45,432 nucleotides of DNA from Gammaproteobacteria bacterium (GTDB lineage Bacteria > Pseudomonadota > Gammaproteobacteria > Steroidobacterales > Steroidobacteraceae): assembly GCA_003132425.1 (NCBI GenBank), contig PKXS01000050.1, forward strand, positions 1 to 45,432, given 5' to 3'. Positions 37,636 to 45,432 of the stretch are shown here, piece by piece. Each line of letters begins with the position of its first letter. Positions within the stretch are counted from its first letter, which is position 1. A program made the translations under genes and the position numbers. Under the pieces are notes generated by a model. The model did not search any database. It was not told the DNA's origin and worked only from the letters and a program-made list of their open reading frames with translations.

Positions 37636-38973
37636 ATGAACGCCAGGCTCACCCCTGCTCCCTCGCACGCCGATCTCGACGCATTCTGGATGCCGTTCAC
37701 GGCGAATCGGCAGTTCAAGGCAAATCCGCGGATGCTGGTGCGCGCCGACGGCATGTTCTATTGGACCGCCGACGGGCGCGAGGTGCTGGACGCAGTCGCG
37801 GGCCTGTGGTGCGTGAACGCCGGTCACGGGCGGCGCGAAATCACCGAGGCGGTGACTCGGCAACTCAGCGCCATGGAGTACGCGCCGGCCTTTCAAATGG
37901 GCCATCCCATCGCCTTCGAGCTGGCCAATCGACTGGCCAAGATTGCGCCTCCGGGACTCGATCGCCTTTTCTTTACGAACTCAGGTTCGGAATCTGTCGA
38001 TACGGCGTTGAAGATTGCGATTGCCTACCACCGCGCTCGCGGAGCCGGCCAGCGCACTCGCCTCATTGGGCGGGAAAAGGGCTATCACGGCGTGGGCTTC
38101 GGCGGCATATCGGTCGGCGGAATAGTCAACAACCGCAAGTTCTTCGGTTCCTCGATGCTGCCGGGCGTGGATCATCTGCCGCATACCTTGGATATCGAAC
38201 ACAATGCGTACTCGCGCGGGCTGCCGCAGTGGGGCGCGCATCTTGCCGACGAATTGGAGCGCCTGGTCGCCCTGCATGACGCCTCGACCATTGCCGCAGT
38301 CATCGTTGAACCGATCAGTGGATCCGCCGGAGTCGTGCTGCCGCCGGTGGGCTATCTGAAGCGGCTGCGTGAGATCTGCGATAAGCACGACATCCTGCTG
38401 ATATTCGATGAGGTGATCACGGGCTTCGGCCGCGTCGGCAGGCCGTTCGCATCGCAGGCATTCGACGTGACGCCCGACCTCATGACGAGCGCGAAAGGAT
38501 TGACCAACGGCGCCGTTCCGATGGGTGCCGTTTTCGCGCACCGAAAGATCTACGACGCGTTCATGCAAGGCCCTGAAAATGCGATCGAGCTGTTTCATGG
38601 CTATACGTACTCCGCGCATCCGGTGGCCTGCGCCGCCGCGTTGGCAACCCTCGATGTCTACACCAAAGAGGGTCTGTTGACTCGGGCCGCCTCGCTCAGC
38701 GCCGAATGGGAGAACGCGATGCATTCATTGCGTGGGCTGCCGCATGTCCTCGACGTGCGCAATTACGGCCTGATCGGGGCCGTGGAACTTGAGCCGCGGC
38801 CGGGTAAGCCCGGCGCGCGCGCCTTCGAAGTGTTCCTCAAATGTTTCGAGCGCGGTGTCATGGTGCGTCAGACGGGTGACATCATCGCCGTCTCGCCCCC
38901 GCTGATCATCGAGCCGAGGCAGATCGCGCGCATCGTCGACACATTAGGCCCGGTCATTCGCGAGACCGCCTAG
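37636..38973 (+). CDS. Class III aminotransferase (omega-amino acid/polyamine:pyruvate type)
   Basis: From ATG 37636: DAFWMPFTANRQFKANPRMLVRADGMFYWTADGREVLDAVAGLWCVNAGHGR, GSESVDTALKIA, LLIFDEVITGFGRVG, SAKGLTNGAVPMGAV (PLP Lys). Confidence 0.92.
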   Translation: MNARLTPAPSHADLDAFWMPFTANRQFKANPRMLVRADGMFYWTADGREVLDAVAGLWCVNAGHGRREITEAVTRQLSAMEYAPAFQMGHPIAFELANRLAKIAPPGLDRLFFTNSGSESVDTALKIAIAYHRARGAGQRTRLIGREKGYHGVGFGGISVGGIVNNRKFFGSSMLPGVDHLPHTLDIEHNAYSRGLPQWGAHLADELERLVALHDASTIAAVIVEPISGSAGVVLPPVGYLKRLREICDKHDILLIFDEVITGFGRVGRPFASQAFDVTPDLMTSAKGLTNGAVPMGAVFAHRKIYDAFMQGPENAIELFHGYTYSAHPVACAAALATLDVYTKEGLLTRAASLSAEWENAMHSLRGLPHVLDVRNYGLIGAVELEPRPGKPGARAFEVFLKCFERGVMVRQTGDIIAVSPPLIIEPRQIARIVDTLGPVIRETA

Positions 38974-38992
38974 CGCCGTAGCGGCGGCTGCG

Positions 38993-40543
38993 CTAGCTCA
39001 AGAATTTTCGGCAGCTGCTGTAGTCGGCTTCGCTGCTCGGCAACTTGCCGCAGAGCCCGCTCATGCGTGCGTGCAGCGCCTCGATGTCTGCGTCGTACCG
39101 ATGCCGCAAGTTCCATTTTCGCAACCGGCCGTCGAGCTTCTCCAAACCAATGCGCGTGCGCGCTTGAATCCGGTCCGGCCCGTCGAGTTCGCCGATTACC
39201 GCCATCCCGGTATCCCGGATGCGCACATGATCCGTAGGCGCGAGCCGCAGCAAGGCGCTCAGGTACTCGACTCCCCATTGAAATCGCGTCGCGGTTCCTT
39301 GGGATTCGCGATAGGCACGCTCGTACCAGGCGAGCGCCAGCTCCGCATGCCCGCGCTTCTCCTCGATATCGCCAAGATCGAGCATGTAGTAGTACGGCGC
39401 TCTGGCGGTGGCAAGCTCCGCCTTCAGCATGGCGTATTCCGCATCGCTGTCGCCCAATTGATCGTCGATGAACGACGCGGAATTGACGATGCCGGCGCGC
39501 ACATAGGGGTCGTATTTCCGGGCCAGCGTCGCCGCGACTTGCGCGCGTGCGGCGGCGGCAAGCTTGTCCGGAACCTTGTGGTCCTCGGCGAATTGTTTGG
39601 CCAACGCCAGTGTCGTGCCGATCGCCGACAGCCTGTCGGCATCGATCACGGCGGGATCGCCGGCGATGCCGTCCATCGTCCGTGTCCATGCGGCGAGGAA
39701 CTGCCCGGCGGTGGCCGCACCCCGCGCCTGCACGTCCTTGTAAAAAGCATCATCGAGCGATTCCAAAGCATCCGCCACGCGCGGCGCCAGCGACGGATCC
39801 TCGACGATGGCGATCACCTGCGTCACGGTCCCGGGCGTGCGGCCCAAGGCGGCAGAGGCAATCGTCAGCCTGGCGCGTTCGGCCGGGGTCAAGTCGCCGC
39901 ACGTCGATGCGCTGCGCGCTAGATCCTTGGCGAGCGCATGCCGTTCCGGGTCGGAATACTTCGACAAGTCCCAGGCATTGTAGGCAAGCCGTTGACAGTC
40001 GCCGTGCGACGGGGCTGCGCCATCGGCGTGCATGGCGGCAATCACTTCGACCATGGGTTTGACATCGCCGAGGGCGATATCGAGCAAGTCGGCGTACAAG
40101 GACAGGTCCATGCCGCCGGCGATGCGCATGATTTCCTTCTGATCGGCGCGCAGAATCACGACCGTGGGATAGCCCGTCACGTGAAACTTCTCGCCCCAAC
40201 GCTGCGCGCCCGGATCGTCGCCATCCAGATAGACGGCCACAAATTCCTTGGACTTTGCAATGAAATCTTTGCGCGAAAATACCGAAGACTTCAATTGCTG
40301 GCAGGGCGGGCACCATTTCGCGCCCCAATACAAAAAGACAGGCTTGCTCGCCGCCTGCGCAAAGTTGAAGGCGGCGCCGACGTCGCCCTCGAACCAGGCA
40401 ATTCCGGGCACGTCCGCATGCGCCGGATTGGCGTGAGTCTGCGGTAGGTAGGCGAGCAGAATCAGCAGCCACGCCCAATTGAATCGCCGCGTGGCGTCGC
40501 CTCTACCGATCACTCCAGGTCTCCCTTCCAACGCTACGGTCAA
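38993..40543 (-). CDS. Secreted thioredoxin-fold protein with long helical C-terminal extension
   Basis: 516 aa: signal-like N-terminus, KPVFLYWGAKWCPPCQQLKSSVFSRKDF (WCPPC), GYPTVVILRADQKEIMRIAGGM; remaining ~350 aa of unrecognised Ala-rich sequence. Confidence 0.82.
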   Translation of the reverse strand: MTVALEGRPGVIGRGDATRRFNWAWLLILLAYLPQTHANPAHADVPGIAWFEGDVGAAFNFAQAASKPVFLYWGAKWCPPCQQLKSSVFSRKDFIAKSKEFVAVYLDGDDPGAQRWGEKFHVTGYPTVVILRADQKEIMRIAGGMDLSLYADLLDIALGDVKPMVEVIAAMHADGAAPSHGDCQRLAYNAWDLSKYSDPERHALAKDLARSASTCGDLTPAERARLTIASAALGRTPGTVTQVIAIVEDPSLAPRVADALESLDDAFYKDVQARGAATAGQFLAAWTRTMDGIAGDPAVIDADRLSAIGTTLALAKQFAEDHKVPDKLAAAARAQVAATLARKYDPYVRAGIVNSASFIDDQLGDSDAEYAMLKAELATARAPYYYMLDLGDIEEKRGHAELALAWYERAYRESQGTATRFQWGVEYLSALLRLAPTDHVRIRDTGMAVIGELDGPDRIQARTRIGLEKLDGRLRKWNLRHRYDADIEALHARMSGLCGKLPSSEADYSSCRKFLS

Positions 40544-40544
40544 C

Positions 40545-40907
40545 TTAAGTTTTCAACTCGAATATTGCGTACCATTTCTTGCATGGTTCGGCGACTTCCC
40601 AAATGCCCTCGAATCCCGCCGGCACCACACAGGCATCCCCCGCTCGCAGCTCGATCTTTTCGCCTGTGATCGACTCGATGCGCACCCGCCCCTCGATGAT
40701 CACGCAGAATTCATGCTCGGTGTATCGCACCCGCCATTTCCCCGTGGTGCTCGTCCAGATACCGCAGAAGAATTGCCGGCTTTCCTCCGCGTACTGGTTC
40801 GACACGCGGGCGCGTGGAATGCCGGCAAGTATTTTCTCAGGAGAGGGATTGGCGGATTCACCCGTCAGCAGCCGATTCAGCATTGTGATTTTAGGGTATT
40901 CACTCAT
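40545..40907 (-). CDS. Cupin domain protein (EutQ-like/DUF861-like)
   Basis: 120 aa: GIWTSTTGKWRVRYTEHEFCVIIEGRVRIESITGEKIELRAGDACVVPAGFEGIWEVAEPCKKWYAIFE. Confidence 0.85.
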   Translation of the reverse strand: MSEYPKITMLNRLLTGESANPSPEKILAGIPRARVSNQYAEESRQFFCGIWTSTTGKWRVRYTEHEFCVIIEGRVRIESITGEKIELRAGDACVVPAGFEGIWEVAEPCKKWYAIFELKT

Positions 40908-40979
40908 GCCCTATCGTAGGCGCGGCACGGCTGCGGAAACAAGTGCGGCCCGGCGCACCGTACGCCGGGCCGCCAACCG

Positions 40980-41771
40980 TCACTCATTCTCACCGACCTG
41001 GGCAACCGCCGCGTCGCCTCCGGCTTGCAGGGTCAGACGCACGCGCCGCTCCAACGCATAGCCGTCAGCGTCCTGCGCAACGCTCTGGCTCTTGCCGTAG
41101 GCGTTGACTTCAAGCGCCTCATCGTTGACCCCCGCGGCAAGAAATAAGTCGCGCACCGCGTCGGCGCGCTCCTCGGATAGCTTTAGATTCGCATCCGCGG
41201 CGCCGCGCGGGTCGGTGTAGCCGTCCAGGCGGACCTTGAGCGCGGGAGATTTCGCAACCGACTGCGCCAAGACCTGGATCTGCTGCGCCATCTCGGGTGT
41301 AATCTCCGCGCTACCGGTGCGAAACAACACATCGCCCTGCAACCCATCGAGTACTTTGGCAGCCTGCTCTTTGGCGCCGACGTCCTTGGCGTTTTGCGCC
41401 GCCTCGACGCTTTCGGACAGCGCAACCAGACGCGCTGTCAGGGCGCGGTTCGTCTCAGACAGCGCGCTCCTTTCACTCTGCAGCGCCGCCTTCTCGCTCT
41501 GCAGCTGCGAATTGTCCGCCTGCAGTGCGGCCGCCTCGGCCTGCGCCTTGGCCGCCTCACCCGCGCGGTGAACGCGATTACCCAGCCACGTGCCGAGCCC
41601 CGCGCCGACGACGGCGCCGATCGGACCCGCCGCAAACCCGCCAATCACTCCGCCGGCCACAAATCCCGCCGGCTCCTGGGGCGGCGAAGTGTTGGTCTCC
41701 CCCGCCAAGGCCGCAGCGCTGAGCCCCATCAATCCGATCGTCCAAACAACCCTCGAATATGCGGTTTTCAT
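40980..41771 (-). CDS. OmpA-family protein with glycine-zipper segment and coiled coil
   Basis: 263 aa: GGVIGGFAAGPIGAVVGAGLGTWLGNRV, heptad-like AQAEAAALQADNSQLQSEKAALQSERSAL, OmpA-like VRLDGYTDPRGAADANLKLSEERADAVRDLF. Confidence 0.88.
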   Translation of the reverse strand: MKTAYSRVVWTIGLMGLSAAALAGETNTSPPQEPAGFVAGGVIGGFAAGPIGAVVGAGLGTWLGNRVHRAGEAAKAQAEAAALQADNSQLQSEKAALQSERSALSETNRALTARLVALSESVEAAQNAKDVGAKEQAAKVLDGLQGDVLFRTGSAEITPEMAQQIQVLAQSVAKSPALKVRLDGYTDPRGAADANLKLSEERADAVRDLFLAAGVNDEALEVNAYGKSQSVAQDADGYALERRVRLTLQAGGDAAVAQVGENE

Positions 41772-41783
41772 AACAGCTCCTCA

Positions 41784-41823
41784 CCGAAGTTTTCGCCACT
41801 TCGGGCGGCGAACTTCGCCGCCC
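41784..41823. other. Two tandem, edge-overlapping hairpins in the leader of the OmpA-like gene
   Basis: ccgaagt-tttcgcc-acttcgg (41784-41804) and gggcggcga-act-tcgccgccc (41803-41823), both perfect stems, 12 bp or more from the start codon. Confidence 0.8.
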
Positions 41824-41925
41824 TGTGGGAGCTATTTCAGTAGGAGATTCGGGCAGCGGGGCGCCGATCTGATGGCAAATTGTGGCCGAGCGGCGCTCAA
41901 TGTTGGCCGACGGTTCGCGCGGGCC

Positions 41926-42642
41926 TCAAGCCTGCAGCGAGAACGGCGTGAAATTGGTATCGGTGTCGTAGTAGTCCTCGTTCTCCGCCTTCTTGAGGAA
42001 AGCCACAATGCGGTACGTCAGCGGCGTTGCCACGATTTCCCAACCGCTCTTCAGCGCGTACTGCGTGAACATGATCGCCACTAAGTGCGCCTGCGGCATG
42101 CGGCCGTAGAAAGCGGCGAAGTAGAAAATCACCGAGTCCACCAGCTCGCCGCACAAGGTCGAGCCGACGATGCGCGTCCATAGCCACCGGCCCCGGGTCC
42201 AAATCTTCATTTTCGCCAGCACGTAGCTATTGACGAATGTGCCGCAGAGAAATGCGCTGATCGAGGCCACGACGATGCGCGGCGTGTTGCCGAATATCGC
42301 TTCCACCGCCGACTGATTCGCGGCCGACGATGCCGAGGGCGGCAAATGGACCACCACCGCCGCCATCAGCGACGCAAACGCAAGGGCCGCGAATCCCGCC
42401 CATACCACGCGACGGTCGCGCCCGTAGCCGTACACCTCCGTCAGGATATCGCCGAAGATGTAGGAGATCGGGAAAAACAGCACGCCCGCAAGAAAGGTGA
42501 CCGAGCCGAATAGCGGGACCTCGATGGTGGTCTCCTTGGCGGGTCCGATCAAATTGGAGCACAGCAACACGCAGACATAGGCCGCCATCACAAAATCGTA
42601 GTAACGGAATTGACGGTTTCCGGAGGTTGCGGCCATGGGCAA
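41926..42642 (-). CDS. yhhQ: VUT-family queuosine precursor transporter (YhhQ-like)
   Basis: 238 aa: ANLIGPAKETT-like VLLCSNLIGPAKETTIEVPLFGSVTFLAGVLFFPISYIFGDILTEVYGYGRDRRVVW, RIVGSTLCGELVDSVIFYFAAF. Confidence 0.93.
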   Translation of the reverse strand: MPMAATSGNRQFRYYDFVMAAYVCVLLCSNLIGPAKETTIEVPLFGSVTFLAGVLFFPISYIFGDILTEVYGYGRDRRVVWAGFAALAFASLMAAVVVHLPPSASSAANQSAVEAIFGNTPRIVVASISAFLCGTFVNSYVLAKMKIWTRGRWLWTRIVGSTLCGELVDSVIFYFAAFYGRMPQAHLVAIMFTQYALKSGWEIVATPLTYRIVAFLKKAENEDYYDTDTNFTPFSLQA

Positions 42643-42858
42643 GCAGTGTAATCGGATGCATAGGTGGGCGCCGAGGATATGTCACACCGGCTACCCGGCG
42701 ATAGCGGCTGCTGGGCGACCAATCCTGGGGCTGCCCCGCGCGACCAATTCGCCGCCGCTTGGGAGCCGGATTTCTCCTCGGGTTTTGGCGAAGACCATCA
42801 CATCAGGAAGGGCGTTAGTACGGTAGATATACAGGCTCACATCCAAAGTATTGGACCT

Positions 42859-44208
42859 ATGGAGCAGGGCAACCCTTTCAGCGCTACGGAGAGTCCGCTC
42901 GTCGATTTCGATGCCGTTTGTCAAAAGGTACGCGCGGCCGTCGAGCCCGCGCGCGCCCATGCCGTTTCTCTCCATGACGAGAAGGGGGATATTCTGTGGC
43001 TGAGCGAAAGCTCCATGGGACCCGACGAACATAATGCCGTCCGCGAGGCGACGGATTCGTTCGCGAACGCCAACGGACCGGCGGTGCTGACCTACGATCT
43101 CGGCGATGCGCGCTCCGCCCTACTCTTGCGCGTCGTCAACGCCCGTGGAGTCCTGGTCGGCGCCATCATGATTGTCCTGGACACGCGGGTCATCAAACAA
43201 GACCCTCGCGGTGCGATTAAACTGGTCACGCCAAAGCTGCAGCGGGCGCTCGGCGATTTTGCCGAGATGCGACCGGGCAGCGCGGTCACCCCCGCGATAT
43301 CTACCTCGCGGGCAGCCGCGTCGCCGGCGGTATCCGTCGCGACTGCCGCTCCAGCGCGCGTAGCGGGGCCCGCGCGAGTAGCCGCGCCCAAGACCGCCGC
43401 AGCGCCCGTCACGAGACCGGGACCGTCCAGACAGCCGCCTCAGACGATCAGTCCGGAAATAGACCGGCTGCATGCCGCCTTGCGCCGCAGCCCGATCGCC
43501 CTGCATGTGCAGCGTCTGGTCCCTTTGACCAAGGGCGGCCATCTGAAGCGTTACGAAGTCCTGCTCCGGTCCAAATCCGACGACGCACCGAATGCGGCTC
43601 CGCAAGCGATGTTGAAGGCCGCCGTCGAGCATGGCCTCGGCTCCATGATCGACCGCCGAGTGATGACAGAACTCGTCGGCTGGCTGGTTCGTCACCCGAA
43701 GGTGTGGCAGACCAGTGGCGTCATGTTCTCCGTAAATCTCACGACGACCGCATTGCACGACGAGCATTTCATAAAGTTTGTCGAACTCTGTTTGGCGAAA
43801 TCGATGCTGTCCAAAGGCACTATTGCGTTCGAAGTCGACGTGCCGACGGCAGTCAAACTCGGCGCACGGACTTACGAAGTTGCCGTTGCGTTGCAGCGCT
43901 TGGGTTGCCCGCTGGTACTCGATGACTTCGCACTGCGCACCGAGTGTTTCGATTTGCTGCGCATGCCGGGGGTTCGATACATCAAGCTGGCGCCGGCAAT
44001 TACGGCAAAAATGCGCACCGACAAATTATCGCAAGCATCCATAACCGCGGTGGTGCAAATGGCCCGGGTCTTAGGAATGCATACCGTGGCCAAGCGCACG
44101 GAATCCGCCGCGGAACAGGAATGGCTGACGGCGCTCGGGGTCGACTTCATTCAATCGCATGCCATGGCGCCGCCGGTATCGATCGACTCTCTGGCAAAAG
44201 CTGAATAA
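42859..44208 (+). CDS. Degenerate EAL-domain protein with N-terminal GAF-like region and Ala/Pro-rich linker (start approximate)
   Basis: From ATG 42859: YEVLLRS, MFSVNLTTTAL, CPLVLDDFALRTECFDLLRMPGVRYIKLAP, then AKRTES in place of AEGVE. Confidence 0.82.
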   Translation: MEQGNPFSATESPLVDFDAVCQKVRAAVEPARAHAVSLHDEKGDILWLSESSMGPDEHNAVREATDSFANANGPAVLTYDLGDARSALLLRVVNARGVLVGAIMIVLDTRVIKQDPRGAIKLVTPKLQRALGDFAEMRPGSAVTPAISTSRAAASPAVSVATAAPARVAGPARVAAPKTAAAPVTRPGPSRQPPQTISPEIDRLHAALRRSPIALHVQRLVPLTKGGHLKRYEVLLRSKSDDAPNAAPQAMLKAAVEHGLGSMIDRRVMTELVGWLVRHPKVWQTSGVMFSVNLTTTALHDEHFIKFVELCLAKSMLSKGTIAFEVDVPTAVKLGARTYEVAVALQRLGCPLVLDDFALRTECFDLLRMPGVRYIKLAPAITAKMRTDKLSQASITAVVQMARVLGMHTVAKRTESAAEQEWLTALGVDFIQSHAMAPPVSIDSLAKAE

Positions 44209-44378
44209 CTTCCCGCGCTACACCGCTCGGCGATCCGCGCCGAATGGCGCAGCACTTGCAAATCATTCAGAACACAGCACACTATAGGTGTCTGCAACGA
44301 GACGCCGGAGCCGGGCTAAGTGTTTTGTTAGTCCCATGAGGTTCGGTTCCGGTTCCCGTCTTCGTTAGGCGTTCGCCC

Positions 44379-45029
44379 ATGACACTAAACGCATTGATCG
44401 TCGTCTTCGCGCTCGCGGGTGCGTTGTTCCTTATCGCAGCCGTCCGCCGCCTGCGCCGGCGGCGCCTCGTGGGAGGAGCGCTGAGCGGTGCTACTGCACT
44501 CGCGCTATTTCTGCTCGCGGCGGGCGCCGGACTGGTCGCGACCGATCTTCGTACCTACCAGCGCCTGGCCTATGAGCAACCCGTAGGCGAGTTGCAATTG
44601 ACGCGTACCGGTGAGCGCGAATTCAACGCGGTGTTGACCTATCCCACGGGAGAACATGCCAATTTTGCGTTGCGCGGCGATGAGTGGCAAATCGATGCGC
44701 GGGTGCTCAAATGGCATGCGATGGCCAATATTTTGGGCTTCGATACCGTGTACCGGCTGGAACGCATCAGCGGCCGGTACACCCACATCGAAGATGAGCG
44801 CCGCCTGGCGCGCACCGTGTATGCGTTGAATCCGCCGGCGCGCATCGATCTGTGGGACATGGTGCACCGCTATCGCGACTGGATGCCGTGGCTGGATGCA
44901 CTGTATGGCAGCGCGACGTACTTGCCCATGGCGGACGGCGCGCTATTCGAAATCAAGGTGTCGCAAAGCGGCCTGATTGCGCGGCCGATCAATCAGGCCG
45001 CGCGCGATGCGGTCGGCGGCTGGCACTAG
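44379..45029 (+). CDS. Membrane-anchored conserved hypothetical protein (216 aa, two N-terminal TM segments)
   Basis: MTLNALIVVFALAGALFLIAAVRRLRRRR, GATALALFLLAAGAGLVATDLRTYQRL, then soluble domain; no overlapping gene. Confidence 0.75.
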   Translation: MTLNALIVVFALAGALFLIAAVRRLRRRRLVGGALSGATALALFLLAAGAGLVATDLRTYQRLAYEQPVGELQLTRTGEREFNAVLTYPTGEHANFALRGDEWQIDARVLKWHAMANILGFDTVYRLERISGRYTHIEDERRLARTVYALNPPARIDLWDMVHRYRDWMPWLDALYGSATYLPMADGALFEIKVSQSGLIARPINQAARDAVGGWH

Positions 45030-45206
45030 CAATCGATCTCGACTCGGTCTCCTCTTCCGGCGCCCCAACTTCGTTTATCCGTCGACCGTGTAAAAGGGTC
45101 GCGCCATGCATGCAGCACTCCTGCCGACGGCGGTGCCGATCCGCGGCTCTCGAATGGCAGGGACGCGCCGTAAGCGTTCGTCGGCTATAATTAAGCGCTG
45201 CTCCGG

Positions 45207-45278
45207 GCCGGCTTAGCACAGTGGTAGTGCAACGGTTTTGTAAACCGTAGGTCGGGGGTTCGAATCCCTCAGCCGGCA
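45207..45278 (+). tRNA. tRNA-Thr (anticodon TGT)
   Basis: gccggct acceptor pairs with agccggc; D-stem gcac/gtgc; anticodon arm acggt-ttTGTaa-accgt; T-arm ggggg-ttcgaat-ccctc; discriminator A; no genomically encoded CCA directly after. Confidence 0.95.
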
Positions 45279-45432
45279 AACCAACTTGGGAACAGTGCAA
45301 AAATGCCGGGCGGTATGATCCGCTGAGCGCGATTAATTCGAACCCCCGACAGACAAACAATCGGGTTCGACGACGCCGCGCAGCGGCGGCGATCGCCCTT
45401 CAGGGCGACCCCGAACGATCAGCGAGGGGCGA

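Noticed and set aside
45207-45350. tRNA-Thr as an occupied integrative element attachment site
   Set aside because: The downstream copy of the T-arm is inverted, not direct, and no integrase is visible; kept only as a curiosity in findings.
44989-45360. Minus-strand ORF containing AEGFEPPTYGLQNRCTTTVLSRP
   Set aside because: This is the well-known artefactual peptide produced by translating the antisense strand of a tRNA; it overlaps tRNA-Thr.
1-45432. CRISPR arrays, transposases, integrases, phage genes, toxin-antitoxin or restriction systems
   Set aside because: No regular direct-repeat/spacer pattern and no recognisable protein of these classes was seen on either strand.

Overview
The window reads as an ordinary high-GC gammaproteobacterial chromosome segment, probably Xanthomonadales/Nevskiales-like judging by gene order. 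It is densely coded. I found no prophage, transposon, CRISPR array or plasmid backbone. Main blocks: (i) accD(partial)-truA-fimV-asd/usg-like-aroC-prmB; (ii) SCO1-psd-epmA, with efp convergent to it; (iii) a FimX-like REC/PAS/degenerate GGDEF/degenerate EAL protein; (iv) parC-parE; (v) a two-gene patatin/beta-barrel (type Vd-like) plus DUF4382-like lipoprotein unit; (vi) a large polyamine utilisation region: aguA, icd, a Cys/Met-type PLP enzyme, a PotFGHI-type ABC transporter, puuA-like, puuD-like, and further on aguB, puuR-like and an omega-aminotransferase; (vii) rlmKL, a small membrane protein and a DEDDh exonuclease/GIY-YIG fusion; (viii) thioredoxin-like, cupin and OmpA-like proteins, a VUT/YhhQ transporter, a second degenerate EAL protein and a tRNA-Thr(UGU). 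The strongest non-routine observations are: two near-identical 16-bp palindromic operators next to the puuD and puuR start codons, overlapping apparent -10 elements (a candidate PuuR regulon with leaderless-like starts); a hybrid glutamylated/transaminase polyamine pathway; an Asd paralogue with Ser at the nucleophile position; two EAL proteins with degraded catalytic motifs; a UvrC-like four-Cys pattern in the exonuclease/GIY-YIG protein; and a 15-bp inverted copy of the tRNA-Thr T-arm. I do not see a clearly unprecedented multi-gene system. The patatin/lipoprotein pair and the PuuR-operator circuit are the best candidates for follow-up.
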